Below, piece by piece: positions 1-6,476 of a DNA stretch of 6,734 bases. The notes beneath the pieces are model-generated. The model saw nothing but the letters and a program-made list of their open reading frames with translations, was not told the DNA's origin and did no database searches. Position 1 is the first letter of the stretch. Every line of letters starts with the position of its first letter. The stretch comes from Nostoc cf. edaphicum LEGE 07299 (GTDB lineage Bacteria; Cyanobacteriota; Cyanobacteriia; Cyanobacteriales; Nostocaceae). Location of the stretch: assembly GCF_015207245.1 (NCBI RefSeq), contig NZ_JADEXF010000183.1, positions 1-6,734 of the forward strand, read 5' to 3'. Position numbers and translations under genes: made by a program.

Positions 1-1985
1 AACGTCGCCAAATCGAACTGATTGCCGATACAGGCTGCCAGTTTCAGAACATTTTGAGTGATGTCGGGCAATTTTTGAAGTTGTTGTGCCATAAATTCCA
101 CCACATCATCAGTGAGAGCAAGCGATGTCTGACGACAAGCCGCTACGCGTCTACGCACTTGTCCTACATCACACTGCCAAAAACCTGCCTCCCAATCAAA
201 GGTAATCAAACCATCCTCATGTAGCGCTTTCAAAAACTGAGTTGTGAAAAAGGGATTGCCTTTGGCTTTTTGATAAACCAACTCTGTCAACGGCAATGCT
301 TGGCCTGTTGCACAACTGAGCGAATCGGCGATTAAATGGTTCACATCTGCTTGACTCAAGGGCAATAAAGTCAGAGTGTTGACGCAAGAAGATTCCTTTT
401 TGATTTCATCTAGCATCAACATGAGTGGATGAGCTGCAAACACCTCGTTATCGCGGTATGCGCCAATAATGAATAGATAACCGCCATTGCTCTGGGACAT
501 CAACAACTTCAGTAAATTGAGCGATGCCGAGTCTGCCCACTGCAAATCATCGAGAAACATCACCAACGGATGCTCTGGTGTGGTGAAGACTTCAATAAAC
601 TTCTGGAACAGCAGATTGAAACGGTTCTGTGCTGCACCGCCCGATAATTCAGCGATGGCTCCGCCAACGCCAGGGGCGAACGCAGGCTGTTTGCCAATCA
701 TCTGCTCTAGTTCAGGAATTACCTCGATCAGAAGTTGTCCGTTCTCTCCAACTGCCGCTAAAATCTGACTTTGCCATTGCTTTAACTGAGTATCGCTTTC
801 ACTAAGCAACTGTCCGATTAGGTCACGAAAGGCTTGTACAAAAGCAGACAGAGGAATGTTGCGGTTGAACTGGTCGTATTTTCCTTTGATGAAATAGCCG
901 TTCCACCGGACGATTGGCTTATGCACTTCATTGACGACTGCGGTTTTGCCAATACCAGAGAAACCTGCCATCAGCATCAGTTGGGAGCCACCATTGGCAA
1001 CATGACCAAATGCTTCTAGTAACGTTTGTACCTCCGATTCCCGCCCGTAGAGTTTTTCGGGTATGAGAAAGCGATCGCTGATATCGCGCTGTCCTAAATC
1101 AAACCAGGTGTGTTTGCCTGTTTCTCGCCACTGTTCTAAGCAAGTAACAAGGTCATGTTTAAGTCCTAGCGCACTTTGATAGCGGTCTTCGGCGTTCTTT
1201 GCCATCAGTTTGCGGACAATTTCACCGAGCATCAAGGGCAATTCTGGGTTAAAATCGCAGAGGCAGGGTGGAAGTTTCGCAATGTGGTAATGCACCAACT
1301 CCATCGGCTCACGGGATTCAAAGGGCAATTTTCCACTCAGTAGTTCAAAGAAAGTCACACCTAAAGAATAGAAGTCACTGCGGTAGTCAATGCCTCTGTT
1401 CATCCGTCCGGTTTGCTCTGGTGACAGATAGGCTAGCGTTCCCTCCAATCCATTGAGGCTCTGGATTTCTTGGGTTTCTCGTGGTAAAAGCGAGGCAATA
1501 CTAAAGTCAATCAGCTTGATTTGTTTCGTGTCAGGGTGAATCAAGATGTTGGCTGGCTTGATGTCTTTGTGAATGACGCGCTGTTGATGTAACTGGTGTA
1601 AAGTGTCTATTAGTTGCAGAGCAATGGGTAGGAATTGCTCTAATGTCAGTGTTTTTCCTTGAGTAAATTGCCGCAGGGAAACACCACCAAAGTCTTCCAT
1701 GACTAGGGCATAGCCATTATGATGGGGTTCCAGACTGTAGGGTTTGATAATACTGGGAATATTTAGGTTTTTAGCGATGCCTTCGGCGGTAAACAACGCA
1801 TATTGGTTGCGAAACTGTACTAATTCGCTAAAAGTTGGGTATTCTCGTTTTAAGAGCTTGATGACAACTGGTAGGCGATCGCATTCTCGAATTGCCCGAT
1901 ACACTTGAGTCCGAGAACCTGAATAAAGTTGCTCGATAATTTGGTAGCCGGCAATTCTTAAAGTTCCATCAACTTCTGCGCTCAT
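1..1985 (-). CDS. HstK-type serine/threonine kinase with AAA/NACHT-like ATPase module (5' part, runs off the window)
   Basis: Reading back from ATG at 1985-1983 the frame stays open for 661 codons to the window edge. Residues 13-280 are a Hanks-type kinase: degenerate glycine loop (YSGSRTQVY, 21-29), Lys43 in VIKLLK, catalytic HKDIKPAN (139-146), DFS instead of DFG (160-162), SPE (188-190). A linker leads to an AAA-type ATPase: LYGRESE (312-317), Walker A GFSGIGKT (341-348), Walker B region LVMFLDDLQWAD (474-485). Members of this cyanobacterial family usually run to about 1,800 residues and end in GAF, histidine kinase and HATPase domains; that part lies outside the window and cannot be judged. 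Such proteins are thought to be cytoplasmic sensors joining Ser/Thr and His phosphorylation; the stimulus here is unknown. Residues 610-622 derive from a dispersed repeat. No clear Shine-Dalgarno precedes the start; a TATAAC element lies about 30 bases upstream. Family call firm, function open. Confidence 0.9.
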   Translation of the reverse strand, partial: MSAEVDGTLRIAGYQIIEQLYSGSRTQVYRAIRECDRLPVVIKLLKREYPTFSELVQFRNQYALFTAEGIAKNLNIPSIIKPYSLEPHHNGYALVMEDFGGVSLRQFTQGKTLTLEQFLPIALQLIDTLHQLHQQRVIHKDIKPANILIHPDTKQIKLIDFSIASLLPRETQEIQSLNGLEGTLAYLSPEQTGRMNRGIDYRSDFYSLGVTFFELLSGKLPFESREPMELVHYHIAKLPPCLCDFNPELPLMLGEIVRKLMAKNAEDRYQSALGLKHDLVTCLEQWRETGKHTWFDLGQRDISDRFLIPEKLYGRESEVQTLLEAFGHVANGGSQLMLMAGFSGIGKTAVVNEVHKPIVRWNGYFIKGKYDQFNRNIPLSAFVQAFRDLIGQLLSESDTQLKQWQSQILAAVGENGQLLIEVIPELEQMIGKQPAFAPGVGGAIAELSGGAAQNRFNLLFQKFIEVFTTPEHPLVMFLDDLQWADSASLNLLKLLMSQSNGGYLFIIGAYRDNEVFAAHPLMLMLDEIKKESSCVNTLTLLPLSQADVNHLIADSLSCATGQALPLTELVYQKAKGNPFFTTQFLKALHEDGLITFDWEAGFWQCDVGQVRRRVAACRQTSLALTDDVVEFMAQQLQKLPDITQNVLKLAACIGNQFDLAT
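122..156. repeat. Small dispersed repeat inside the kinase/ATPase coding sequence
   Basis: This 35-base segment begins GCGATGTCTGACG and ends GCGTCTACGC on the plus strand, the border pattern (GCGATG…CTACGC) of interspersed small repeats common in Nostoc genomes. A second, diverged 29-base copy lies at 5106-5134 in the opposite orientation. In the minus-strand reading frame it encodes roughly RRRVAACRQTS (residues 611-621), placed just before the motif LALTDDVVEFMA, and does not break the frame. Element identity rests on border match and my knowledge of Nostoc repeats. Confidence 0.6.
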
Positions 1986-2014
1986 AAATTTTTACGAAAA
2001 TCTTTTTATACTAG

Positions 2015-2023
2015 TGTTATAAT
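2015..2023 (+). promoter_or_regulatory. Extended -10 element on the plus strand, overlapping a minus-strand -10 for the kinase gene
   Basis: TGTTATAAT on the plus strand is an exact extended -10 (TGnTATAAT). No good -35 lies 16-18 bases upstream. On the other strand the same bases read TATAAC (2021-2016), about 30 bases before the kinase ATG at 1985, a sensible place for its promoter. The two -10 hexamers share the core TATA (2018-2021), the geometry of a bidirectional promoter. This is a consensus match in AT-rich DNA, so confidence is modest. Confidence 0.4.
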
Positions 2024-2162
2024 TCCCACTACCATAAATTGGGTAACAACCATTAGAAAAGTTACATTGGGTATGGGGCGCTGGAGGCAAAGAATAGGAA
2101 CGCAAAGCACCCTCATGTAAATATGTCCATCGCTTTTTGATGATTTACCAAAGTAGCATCAT

Positions 2163-2182
2163 AACTCCGTCAAGGAGTTTTT
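2163..2182 (+). terminator. Rho-independent-terminator-like hairpin, plus orientation
   Basis: AACTCC (2163-2168), loop GTCAA, GGAGTT (2174-2179) form a perfect 6-bp stem; the T run 2178-2182 partly overlaps the stem end. The T tract lies on the right side only for plus-strand transcription, although no plus-strand gene is present. On the minus strand, where ylqF transcripts would arrive, the hairpin is followed by ATGATG and lacks a U tract. The stem is short with three G-C pairs, so it is weak as a terminator. Confidence 0.35.
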
Positions 2183-2247
2183 GATCATTGCGTAAGTCCT
2201 GTTAAAAATCAAATAGGTTTCCTAATTTTTACTATTTAAATTTAGAT

Positions 2248-3129
2248 TTAATTGGGTGGTAATTCTAAACTCATTTCACCCAACAACCCCTTACGAAAAT
2301 CTGTTAAAAGTTGCCTTGCTGCTCGCTCTACATCACCTTTGTAACGATGTTCTGCCAAGGCGTGTAAATAGGTATCTCCAGTGTCTGATGTTGAATCGAG
2401 TTGGTAACGAGACTGTAATGGTTTTTTTGGTAATAAATCTCCTGCGACAGCTTCTAAATAGTTGAGTAAATCCACTAAGGCTGCTGCTACTAACTGGTTA
2501 TCGTAAGATGCTTCACCGATATCATCACAAATAGCTAATTTCAAGGCTGCGTCTTGGTCTTCTAATCTTAGAGGGATGACACCAGGAGCATCTAGCAATT
2601 CTAAATGTTCGGAAATTCGCACCCAGCGTAGTTGGCGAGTTACCCCAGGACGAGCTGCACTTTCCACGACTCGCTTTCCCAACAGGCGGTTAATCAAAGC
2701 TGATTTACCGACATTAGGAAAACCAATCACCACAGCCCGCACTGGACGGGGTAACATCCCGCGATCGCTTCTTCTTTGATTGAGTTCTACCCCAGCGGCT
2801 TGCGCTGCCCGTGCTACTTCTGCTATGCCTTTACCATGTTGAGCGTTGGTAAAATAAGGGACTTCTCCTTGACGTTTAAACCAATCGATCCAGAGCGATC
2901 GCATTTGTGGTGTAATCATATCTACTCGGTTAAGTATCAACACCCGTTTTTTACCTTCTACCCACTCACCTATTTGGGGATGGTGAGTTGCTAAGGGAAT
3001 TCGAGCATCTCGTACCTCAAACACCACATCTACGCGCTTCAACTGTTCTTTGAGCTTCTTTTCAGCTTTCGCAATGTGACCTGGATACCATTGAATCAGG
3101 TTTAATCTATAGTTTTGAGTTATAGCCAT
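2248..3129 (-). CDS. ylqF: Ribosome biogenesis GTPase YlqF/RbgA
   Basis: A 293-residue circularly permuted GTPase that helps late assembly of the 50S ribosomal subunit; it acts in the cytoplasm on pre-ribosomes. The N-terminal signature IQWYPGHIAKAEK (12-24) is characteristic. The GTPase motifs appear in permuted order: G4 as NRVD (67-70, Arg where NKxD is usual), G5 near NAQHGKG (95-101), then G1 GFPNVGKS (136-143), G2 around PGVT (Thr164), G3 DAPG (180-183). As in this class, no catalytic Gln follows G3. The C-terminal helical part (about 195-293) fits the RbgA ribosome-binding region, and length is normal. The ATG at 3129 sits directly before the conserved N-terminus; no Shine-Dalgarno is visible, and the start codon falls inside the last unit of a heptad repeat array. 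The VOC gene ends 59 bases upstream on the same strand, so co-transcription is possible. Confidence 0.95.
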   Translation of the reverse strand: MAITQNYRLNLIQWYPGHIAKAEKKLKEQLKRVDVVFEVRDARIPLATHHPQIGEWVEGKKRVLILNRVDMITPQMRSLWIDWFKRQGEVPYFTNAQHGKGIAEVARAAQAAGVELNQRRSDRGMLPRPVRAVVIGFPNVGKSALINRLLGKRVVESAARPGVTRQLRWVRISEHLELLDAPGVIPLRLEDQDAALKLAICDDIGEASYDNQLVAAALVDLLNYLEAVAGDLLPKKPLQSRYQLDSTSDTGDTYLHALAEHRYKGDVERAARQLLTDFRKGLLGEMSLELPPN

Positions 3130-3196
3130 TTGTCTTTTGTTATTTGTCCTTTGTCATTAGTCATTAGTCATTTGCAAAGGACAAATGACTAATGAC
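3125..3196. repeat. Phased heptanucleotide repeats in two opposed orientations
   Basis: Seven units of 7 bases lie in register at 3125-3173: GCCATTT, GTCTTTT, GTTATTT, GTCCTTT, GTCATTA, GTCATTA, GTCATTT. After GC (3174-3175) come three units in the opposite orientation at 3176-3196: AAAGGAC, AAATGAC, TAATGAC. This yields a perfect 16-bp inverted repeat, 3159-3174 against 3182-3197, with a 7-base loop. It belongs to the class of short tandem heptamer repeats known from heterocystous cyanobacteria. The array overlaps both the VOC stop codon (3189-3191) and the ylqF start codon (3127-3129). Confidence 0.85.
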
Positions 3197-3572
3197 TCCC
3201 TATAGCAGCTTGATGTAAAATCAGACGATTGCCATCAGGATCATAAGCATATATTTCTCTGCCGTGGGAAGCAATGGAAATGTCTCCTGGTGGAGGATAG
3301 CCCAAAGCAGTTAGGTGAGCGATCGCATCTTCTAAGTTACTCATCTCTAAACACAAACTTATCTTACTTTTGGCAATCGCTTCAAATTCCGATTCATTTG
3401 TGTTCTTTGGTTGAAAAATACCTAATCGCATACTAACTAAATTAAACTCAGCATAGACATTCGGAACCAAAGTAAGTGGTTTTTGCTCCAGCAATCTGGT
3501 ATAGAAATTCACTAACTTCTCAAAATTAACCGATGCTATGGTGACAAATGCGTTAGTGTACTGGAAAACCAT
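3189..3572 (-). CDS. VOC (glyoxalase/bleomycin-resistance/dioxygenase fold) family protein
   Basis: A 127-residue, single-module protein, probably cytoplasmic. The first half-module shows the βαβββ pattern with VNFEKLVNFYTRLLEQ (15-30) as its helix; the second has ISLCLEMSNLEDAIAHLTALGY (71-92) followed by GREIYAYDPDGNRLIL (104-119), where DPDGN is the typical turn of the last strands. Such proteins usually pair modules or dimerise to build a metal site, but I see no clear His/Glu ligand set, so the substrate and even catalysis are unknown; glyoxalase I is not supported. ATG at 3572 gives a complete module. No Shine-Dalgarno is obvious. It starts 34 bases after the DUF3370 stop codon, suggesting a shared transcript. 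Its last residues (…GSH) and its TAG stop come from the adjoining heptad repeat, so the tail may have been altered by that repeat. Confidence 0.85.
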   Translation of the reverse strand: MVFQYTNAFVTIASVNFEKLVNFYTRLLEQKPLTLVPNVYAEFNLVSMRLGIFQPKNTNESEFEAIAKSKISLCLEMSNLEDAIAHLTALGYPPPGDISIASHGREIYAYDPDGNRLILHQAAIGSH

Positions 3573-3606
3573 ATAAGCTTTAAGTTATTTGATTTTTTTG
3601 AGACTC

Positions 3607-5025
3607 TCACTTTTCTAAAGTTCTTACACTCAGTACTTGCGGCGGTGTCGAATCTGGCGGATAAATCACATCTACCTGTACTATTCGCTGAGTTGAAGGT
3701 GGAAGTACAAGCTGTACCATTGGTTCTAACACCTGACCAGTTCTGTGCCATAGATGTATGTAGCGCGTCTTTTGTTGACCTTGGTCATCAAAGTAGCGTA
3801 GCCGCACTGTACCACGAAAAAAAGGAAAATCTAAGGATGGTTTGCGAAAACGTAGACCACCTTGGGATAATTTATCTTCCTTTAAAGGTGTTTCTAAAGT
3901 AACAGTCACGGTCTGGTTTTGGTTGGTATTGTTGCTTAAAGGTAAGGTGAGTTTATATTCCACCCCATAATTGCCATGTGCTTCATAAGCCGTATCTGGA
4001 TAACGTACCAGCATTTTGGCCGTTTGGATTTGTTGAGTGCCCAATCGACCACTAAGCAATGTGTCTAAACCATAAGAAATAGCTTTGCCACGTTGAGGAA
4101 TAGTCAGATATTTTGTTTGGGGATTATCTACCAACTTTGCTTGCCATTGGGAACCACTAGACACACCAGCTACACGCCCATAGATGAGTGCGCCACTGGT
4201 AGCATTTAGAGGAGTCGGGGTTTTATCTCTGGGCCCAGCCAAGTTGCCGATATTTAGTAAAGCTTGCCATTCTGCGAGAGTGGGTTGGCGTTCTGTATTA
4301 TCAGAATTTTTCTTGGCAAACATTGCTAAACTTGCCGCATAAACTCGATCGCTACTACGCAAACGCATAAAGCTAGAGCGACCATTCACCGGTTTTTCTA
4401 GATTTCGTACAGGAATCGGATGATTTAACAACATCCGGCTTTGTCCTGGCGGAATTATCAGCTTTGCGGGAAAATCTGCTTGTCGAACACCTCGGAGTAC
4501 ATCACCAACAGCGCGATCGCCTGGGCCTGAGTAAGCCTTACCATCGTTATTTTCTATGTAGGGGGGTAAGGTAACAAAGGGCGCATCCTGCATCAAATAA
4601 CTCGCGGCTTGTAACACATCTACTGTTACAGGTTTTTTACCAGGGTTCTGCACAATCACACCCAGGTATAGCGTTTGTAAATCCTTGGGAGTGTGGCTGT
4701 AGTGGTGGGCGAATAAGTCAAAGCGACCCTGAAAAGGAAAATTGAGATGCGCTGCTGAAACTTTTTTACCGTTTGGAGGAAAGGTAGAAAGTAAAATACC
4801 TTCAGTTTTAATCCATTCTGGGCTATTGCTGTTAAAAACGGGTATTTTATCCAACTTGCCTAGTAAGGCTCGAACTTCTCCTGGTTGCACAATTACTTGA
4901 GGCGCTGGCTTCGGTGAAGTTTGAGCGATCGCGGAATTATATTTTTGAGTTGTGCATCCAAAGGTTTGAGTTATGCCAAGTCCTAATAGAAGTGTAAATA
5001 CAGGTGATGGGAATTTAGCCAGCAT
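3607..5025 (-). CDS. DUF3370 family exported protein
   Basis: A 472-residue protein of a family found mainly in cyanobacteria, function unknown. The N-terminus is a signal peptide: Lys4, then a hydrophobic core around VFTLLLGLGI (9-18). Two processing sites are possible: Cys24 in QTFGC, a poor lipobox match, or cleavage after AIA (32-34). A Pro-rich linker leads to the family block QPGEVRALLGKLDKIPVFNSN (about 47-67), the segment around EGILLSTFPPNGK, and a long body that looks rich in β-strands (for example NYGVEYKLTLPLSNN and VTVTLETPL). No catalytic motif is recognised; location is probably periplasm or outer envelope. I chose ATG at 5025; a TTG five codons upstream (5038-5040) would give 477 residues, but neither start has a Shine-Dalgarno. 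The VOC gene follows after 34 bases. Family assignment is by memory of the conserved N-terminal block. Confidence 0.8.
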   Translation of the reverse strand: MLAKFPSPVFTLLLGLGITQTFGCTTQKYNSAIAQTSPKPAPQVIVQPGEVRALLGKLDKIPVFNSNSPEWIKTEGILLSTFPPNGKKVSAAHLNFPFQGRFDLFAHHYSHTPKDLQTLYLGVIVQNPGKKPVTVDVLQAASYLMQDAPFVTLPPYIENNDGKAYSGPGDRAVGDVLRGVRQADFPAKLIIPPGQSRMLLNHPIPVRNLEKPVNGRSSFMRLRSSDRVYAASLAMFAKKNSDNTERQPTLAEWQALLNIGNLAGPRDKTPTPLNATSGALIYGRVAGVSSGSQWQAKLVDNPQTKYLTIPQRGKAISYGLDTLLSGRLGTQQIQTAKMLVRYPDTAYEAHGNYGVEYKLTLPLSNNTNQNQTVTVTLETPLKEDKLSQGGLRFRKPSLDFPFFRGTVRLRYFDDQGQQKTRYIHLWHRTGQVLEPMVQLVLPPSTQRIVQVDVIYPPDSTPPQVLSVRTLEK

Positions 5026-5105
5026 AAATTTGAGCGTCAAGAAAGCTGTGGTATCAAAGATCAGAAGTTATGACTACAAGTTCCTTGAAGGGGATTTCTG
5101 AGAAT

Positions 5106-5134
5106 GCGTAGGCATAGCCCGCCGCAGGCATCGC
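5106..5134. repeat. Small dispersed repeat, intergenic copy
   Basis: A 29-base GC-rich segment in AT-rich surroundings, beginning GCGTAGGCATAG and ending GCAGGCATCGC. Its reverse complement has the same borders (GCGATG…CTACGC) as the copy at 122-156. Both match the pattern of very small interspersed elements that are numerous in Nostoc/Anabaena genomes and carry no genes of their own. It lies about 80 bases upstream of the DUF3370 start. Confidence 0.6.
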
Positions 5135-5300
5135 TATTAGATTTTAAGTGTAGTTTCAGTAGCCCACGCCAGCAAGGCTTTTGATGTTTAAAGTGAGTAT
5201 CGATGGTTTAAGCGAATTTGAGTAGAAATAAAATCAAGATAATCACTCATCTATGCCAAAATCTGCTGTAATCAGAGGATGTTTGAAAAGTCGGGCAGGT

Positions 5301-5312
5301 TTGCGATCGCAA
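5301..5312. repeat. HIP1 octamer in an extended 12-base palindrome
   Basis: TTGCGATCGCAA is a perfect palindrome centred on HIP1 (GCGATCGC, 5303-5310). HIP1 is the over-represented octamer of many cyanobacterial genomes. It is the only one of the eight copies here outside a coding region; the others start at 1071, 1875, 2761, 2895, 3319, 4513 and 4925. Confidence 0.9.
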
Positions 5313-5343
5313 GAAACTAAAAGTACTAATTACAAATTCCAAA

Positions 5344-6453
5344 TTAGAAAGTCACCACACTGCGAATTGATTCACCTTTGTGCATCAATTCAAAAGCATC
5401 ATTAATTTGCTCAATGGGCATTACATGAGTAATTAAATCATCAATATTTATCTTACCTTCCATATACCAATCAACAATTTTTGGCACATCTGTACGCCCT
5501 CTAGCGCCACCGAATGCTGAACCTTTCCAAACGCGCCCAGTTACTAGTTGAAAAGGACGAGTACTGATTTCCTGTCCAGCACCAGCAACACCAATAATCA
5601 CGCTCACTCCCCAACCTTTGTGGCAGCATTCTAATGCTTGACGCATCAATTTAACATTCCCAATACATTCAAAGCTGTAATCAGCACCGCCTTTTGTTAA
5701 ATCAACCAAATAAGGAACTAAATCGCCCTCTATTTCTTGAGGATTCACAAAGTGCGTCATACCAAACTTTTCTGCCAAGGCGCGTTTGTTGGGATTAATA
5801 TCCACCCCGACAATCATATTCGCCCCTACCATCCGCGCTCCTTGGATGACATTTAAGCCAATACCACCCAAACCAAAAACCACAACATTTGCTCCAGGTT
5901 CCACCTTGGCAGTATTGATAACTGCACCAATACCAGTAGTCACACCGCAGCCAATATAACAAACCTTATCAAAGGGGGCGTCTTCCCGAATTTTTGCTAA
6001 GGCGATTTCCGGCAGCACCGTATAGTTAGCAAAAGTGGATGTACCCATGTAATGATGAATCATTTGCCCATCAATACTAAAGCGACTAGTGCCATCAGGC
6101 ATCACACCGCGTCCTTGAGTTAGGCGAATGGCTTGACAGAGATTAGTTTTGAAACTCAGACAATATTCGCACTGGCGACATTCGGGAGTATAGAGGGGAA
6201 TCACACGATCCCCTGGTTTGAGACTGGTGACACCAGCGCCTACTTCCACTACCACACCAGCACCTTCATGTCCCAAAATAGCCGGAAACAAACCTTCTGG
6301 ATCGTCACCAGATAAGGTAAAAGCGTCGGTATGACAAACCCCGCTTGCTTTCACTTCAACTAACACTTCGCCGGCTTGTGGCCCCGATAGTTGAACGGTT
6401 TCAATCGTCAACGGCTTACCTGCGCTGTAAGCTACTGCTGCTTTAACTTGCAA
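5344..6453 (-). CDS. frmA: S-(hydroxymethyl)glutathione dehydrogenase / class III alcohol dehydrogenase
   Basis: A 369-residue, full-length zinc alcohol dehydrogenase. It oxidises the formaldehyde-glutathione adduct to S-formylglutathione with NAD+, and members of the class also reduce S-nitrosoglutathione; cytoplasmic. Catalytic zinc ligands are Cys40 (GVCHTD), His62 (GHEGAG) and Cys169 (GCGVTTG); structural zinc is held by Cys92, 95, 98 and 106 (CRQCEYC…C). The NAD fold shows GLGGIG (194-199) and Asp218 (VDIN), favouring NAD over NADP. Arg110 in the [11 protein letters not shown] stretch matches the glutathione-binding Arg of class III enzymes, and FECIGN and RPFQLVTGR are class III hallmarks. 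The start is TTG (6451-6453): AGGAG lies at 6466-6462 with 8 bases between, and an in-frame TGA at 6480-6478 leaves no upstream ATG. No S-formylglutathione hydrolase gene is adjacent downstream. A heptad array begins 24 bases upstream of the start. Confidence 0.95.
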   Translation of the reverse strand: MQVKAAVAYSAGKPLTIETVQLSGPQAGEVLVEVKASGVCHTDAFTLSGDDPEGLFPAILGHEGAGVVVEVGAGVTSLKPGDRVIPLYTPECRQCEYCLSFKTNLCQAIRLTQGRGVMPDGTSRFSIDGQMIHHYMGTSTFANYTVLPEIALAKIREDAPFDKVCYIGCGVTTGIGAVINTAKVEPGANVVVFGLGGIGLNVIQGARMVGANMIVGVDINPNKRALAEKFGMTHFVNPQEIEGDLVPYLVDLTKGGADYSFECIGNVKLMRQALECCHKGWGVSVIIGVAGAGQEISTRPFQLVTGRVWKGSAFGGARGRTDVPKIVDWYMEGKINIDDLITHVMPIEQINDAFELMHKGESIRSVVTF

Positions 6454-6461
6454 TGTCAGCG

Positions 6462-6466
6462 CTCCT
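6462..6466 (-). promoter_or_regulatory. Shine-Dalgarno sequence fixing the TTG start of frmA
   Basis: AGGAG on the minus strand, 8 bases before the TTG at 6453-6451. It is the only strong ribosome binding site seen at any gene start in this window and supports TTG as the true start in a frame that has no ATG between it and the upstream stop codon. Confidence 0.75.
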
Positions 6467-6476
6467 GTATAGTTTT

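Larger units (their letters stand above)
1986..2247. other. Intergenic region between ylqF and the kinase gene
   Basis: This 262-base AT-rich stretch contains no credible gene; the longest plus-strand ATG frame noted is 15 codons (2073-2120). It holds back-to-back -10-like elements at 2015-2023, a plus-strand hairpin followed by five T at 2163-2182, and a possible weak hairpin pairing 2076-2082 with 2106-2112 (six of seven positions). TGCGTAAGTCCT (2190-2201) resembles the ends of small cyanobacterial mobile elements, but no partner copy was seen in the window. An AT-rich stretch directly follows the ylqF stop codon. Confidence 0.8.
5026..5343. other. Intergenic region between frmA and the DUF3370 gene
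   Basis: No gene is supported here. It contains a small dispersed repeat (5106-5134) and a HIP1 palindrome (5301-5312). A 6-bp inverted repeat, CTAATT (5326-5331) and AATTAG (5342-5347), spans the frmA stop codon; it is all A/T apart from the end pair and lacks a T tract, so it is unconvincing as a terminator. The DUF3370 promoter is probably in this stretch, but I found no -35/-10 pair worth calling. Confidence 0.8.

Noticed and set aside
487..1456. Plus-strand open frames at 487-768, 834-1019 and 1268-1456
   Set aside because: They lie antisense to the continuous kinase/ATPase frame, whose motifs are intact, and their translations resemble no family.
2073..2120. 15-codon plus-strand frame in the 1986-2247 gap
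   Set aside because: Too short, no ribosome binding site, and no recognisable product; mentioned only because it lies within the candidate small RNA.
2190..2201. TGCGTAAGTCCT as the end of a small mobile element
   Set aside because: The motif resembles inverted ends of small cyanobacterial elements, but no second end is present within the window, so an element cannot be delimited.
2216..2240. Hairpin TAGG…CCTA just after ylqF as its terminator
   Set aside because: Only four paired bases before a mismatch; the nearby T-rich stretch is common in this AT-rich gap.
3536..3751. 71-codon minus-strand frame overlapping the VOC and DUF3370 genes
   Set aside because: It overlaps both better-supported genes in another frame and shows no domain pattern.
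5326..5347. Inverted repeat around the frmA stop codon as a terminator
   Set aside because: The 6-bp stem has a single G-C pair and no T tract follows in the minus direction.
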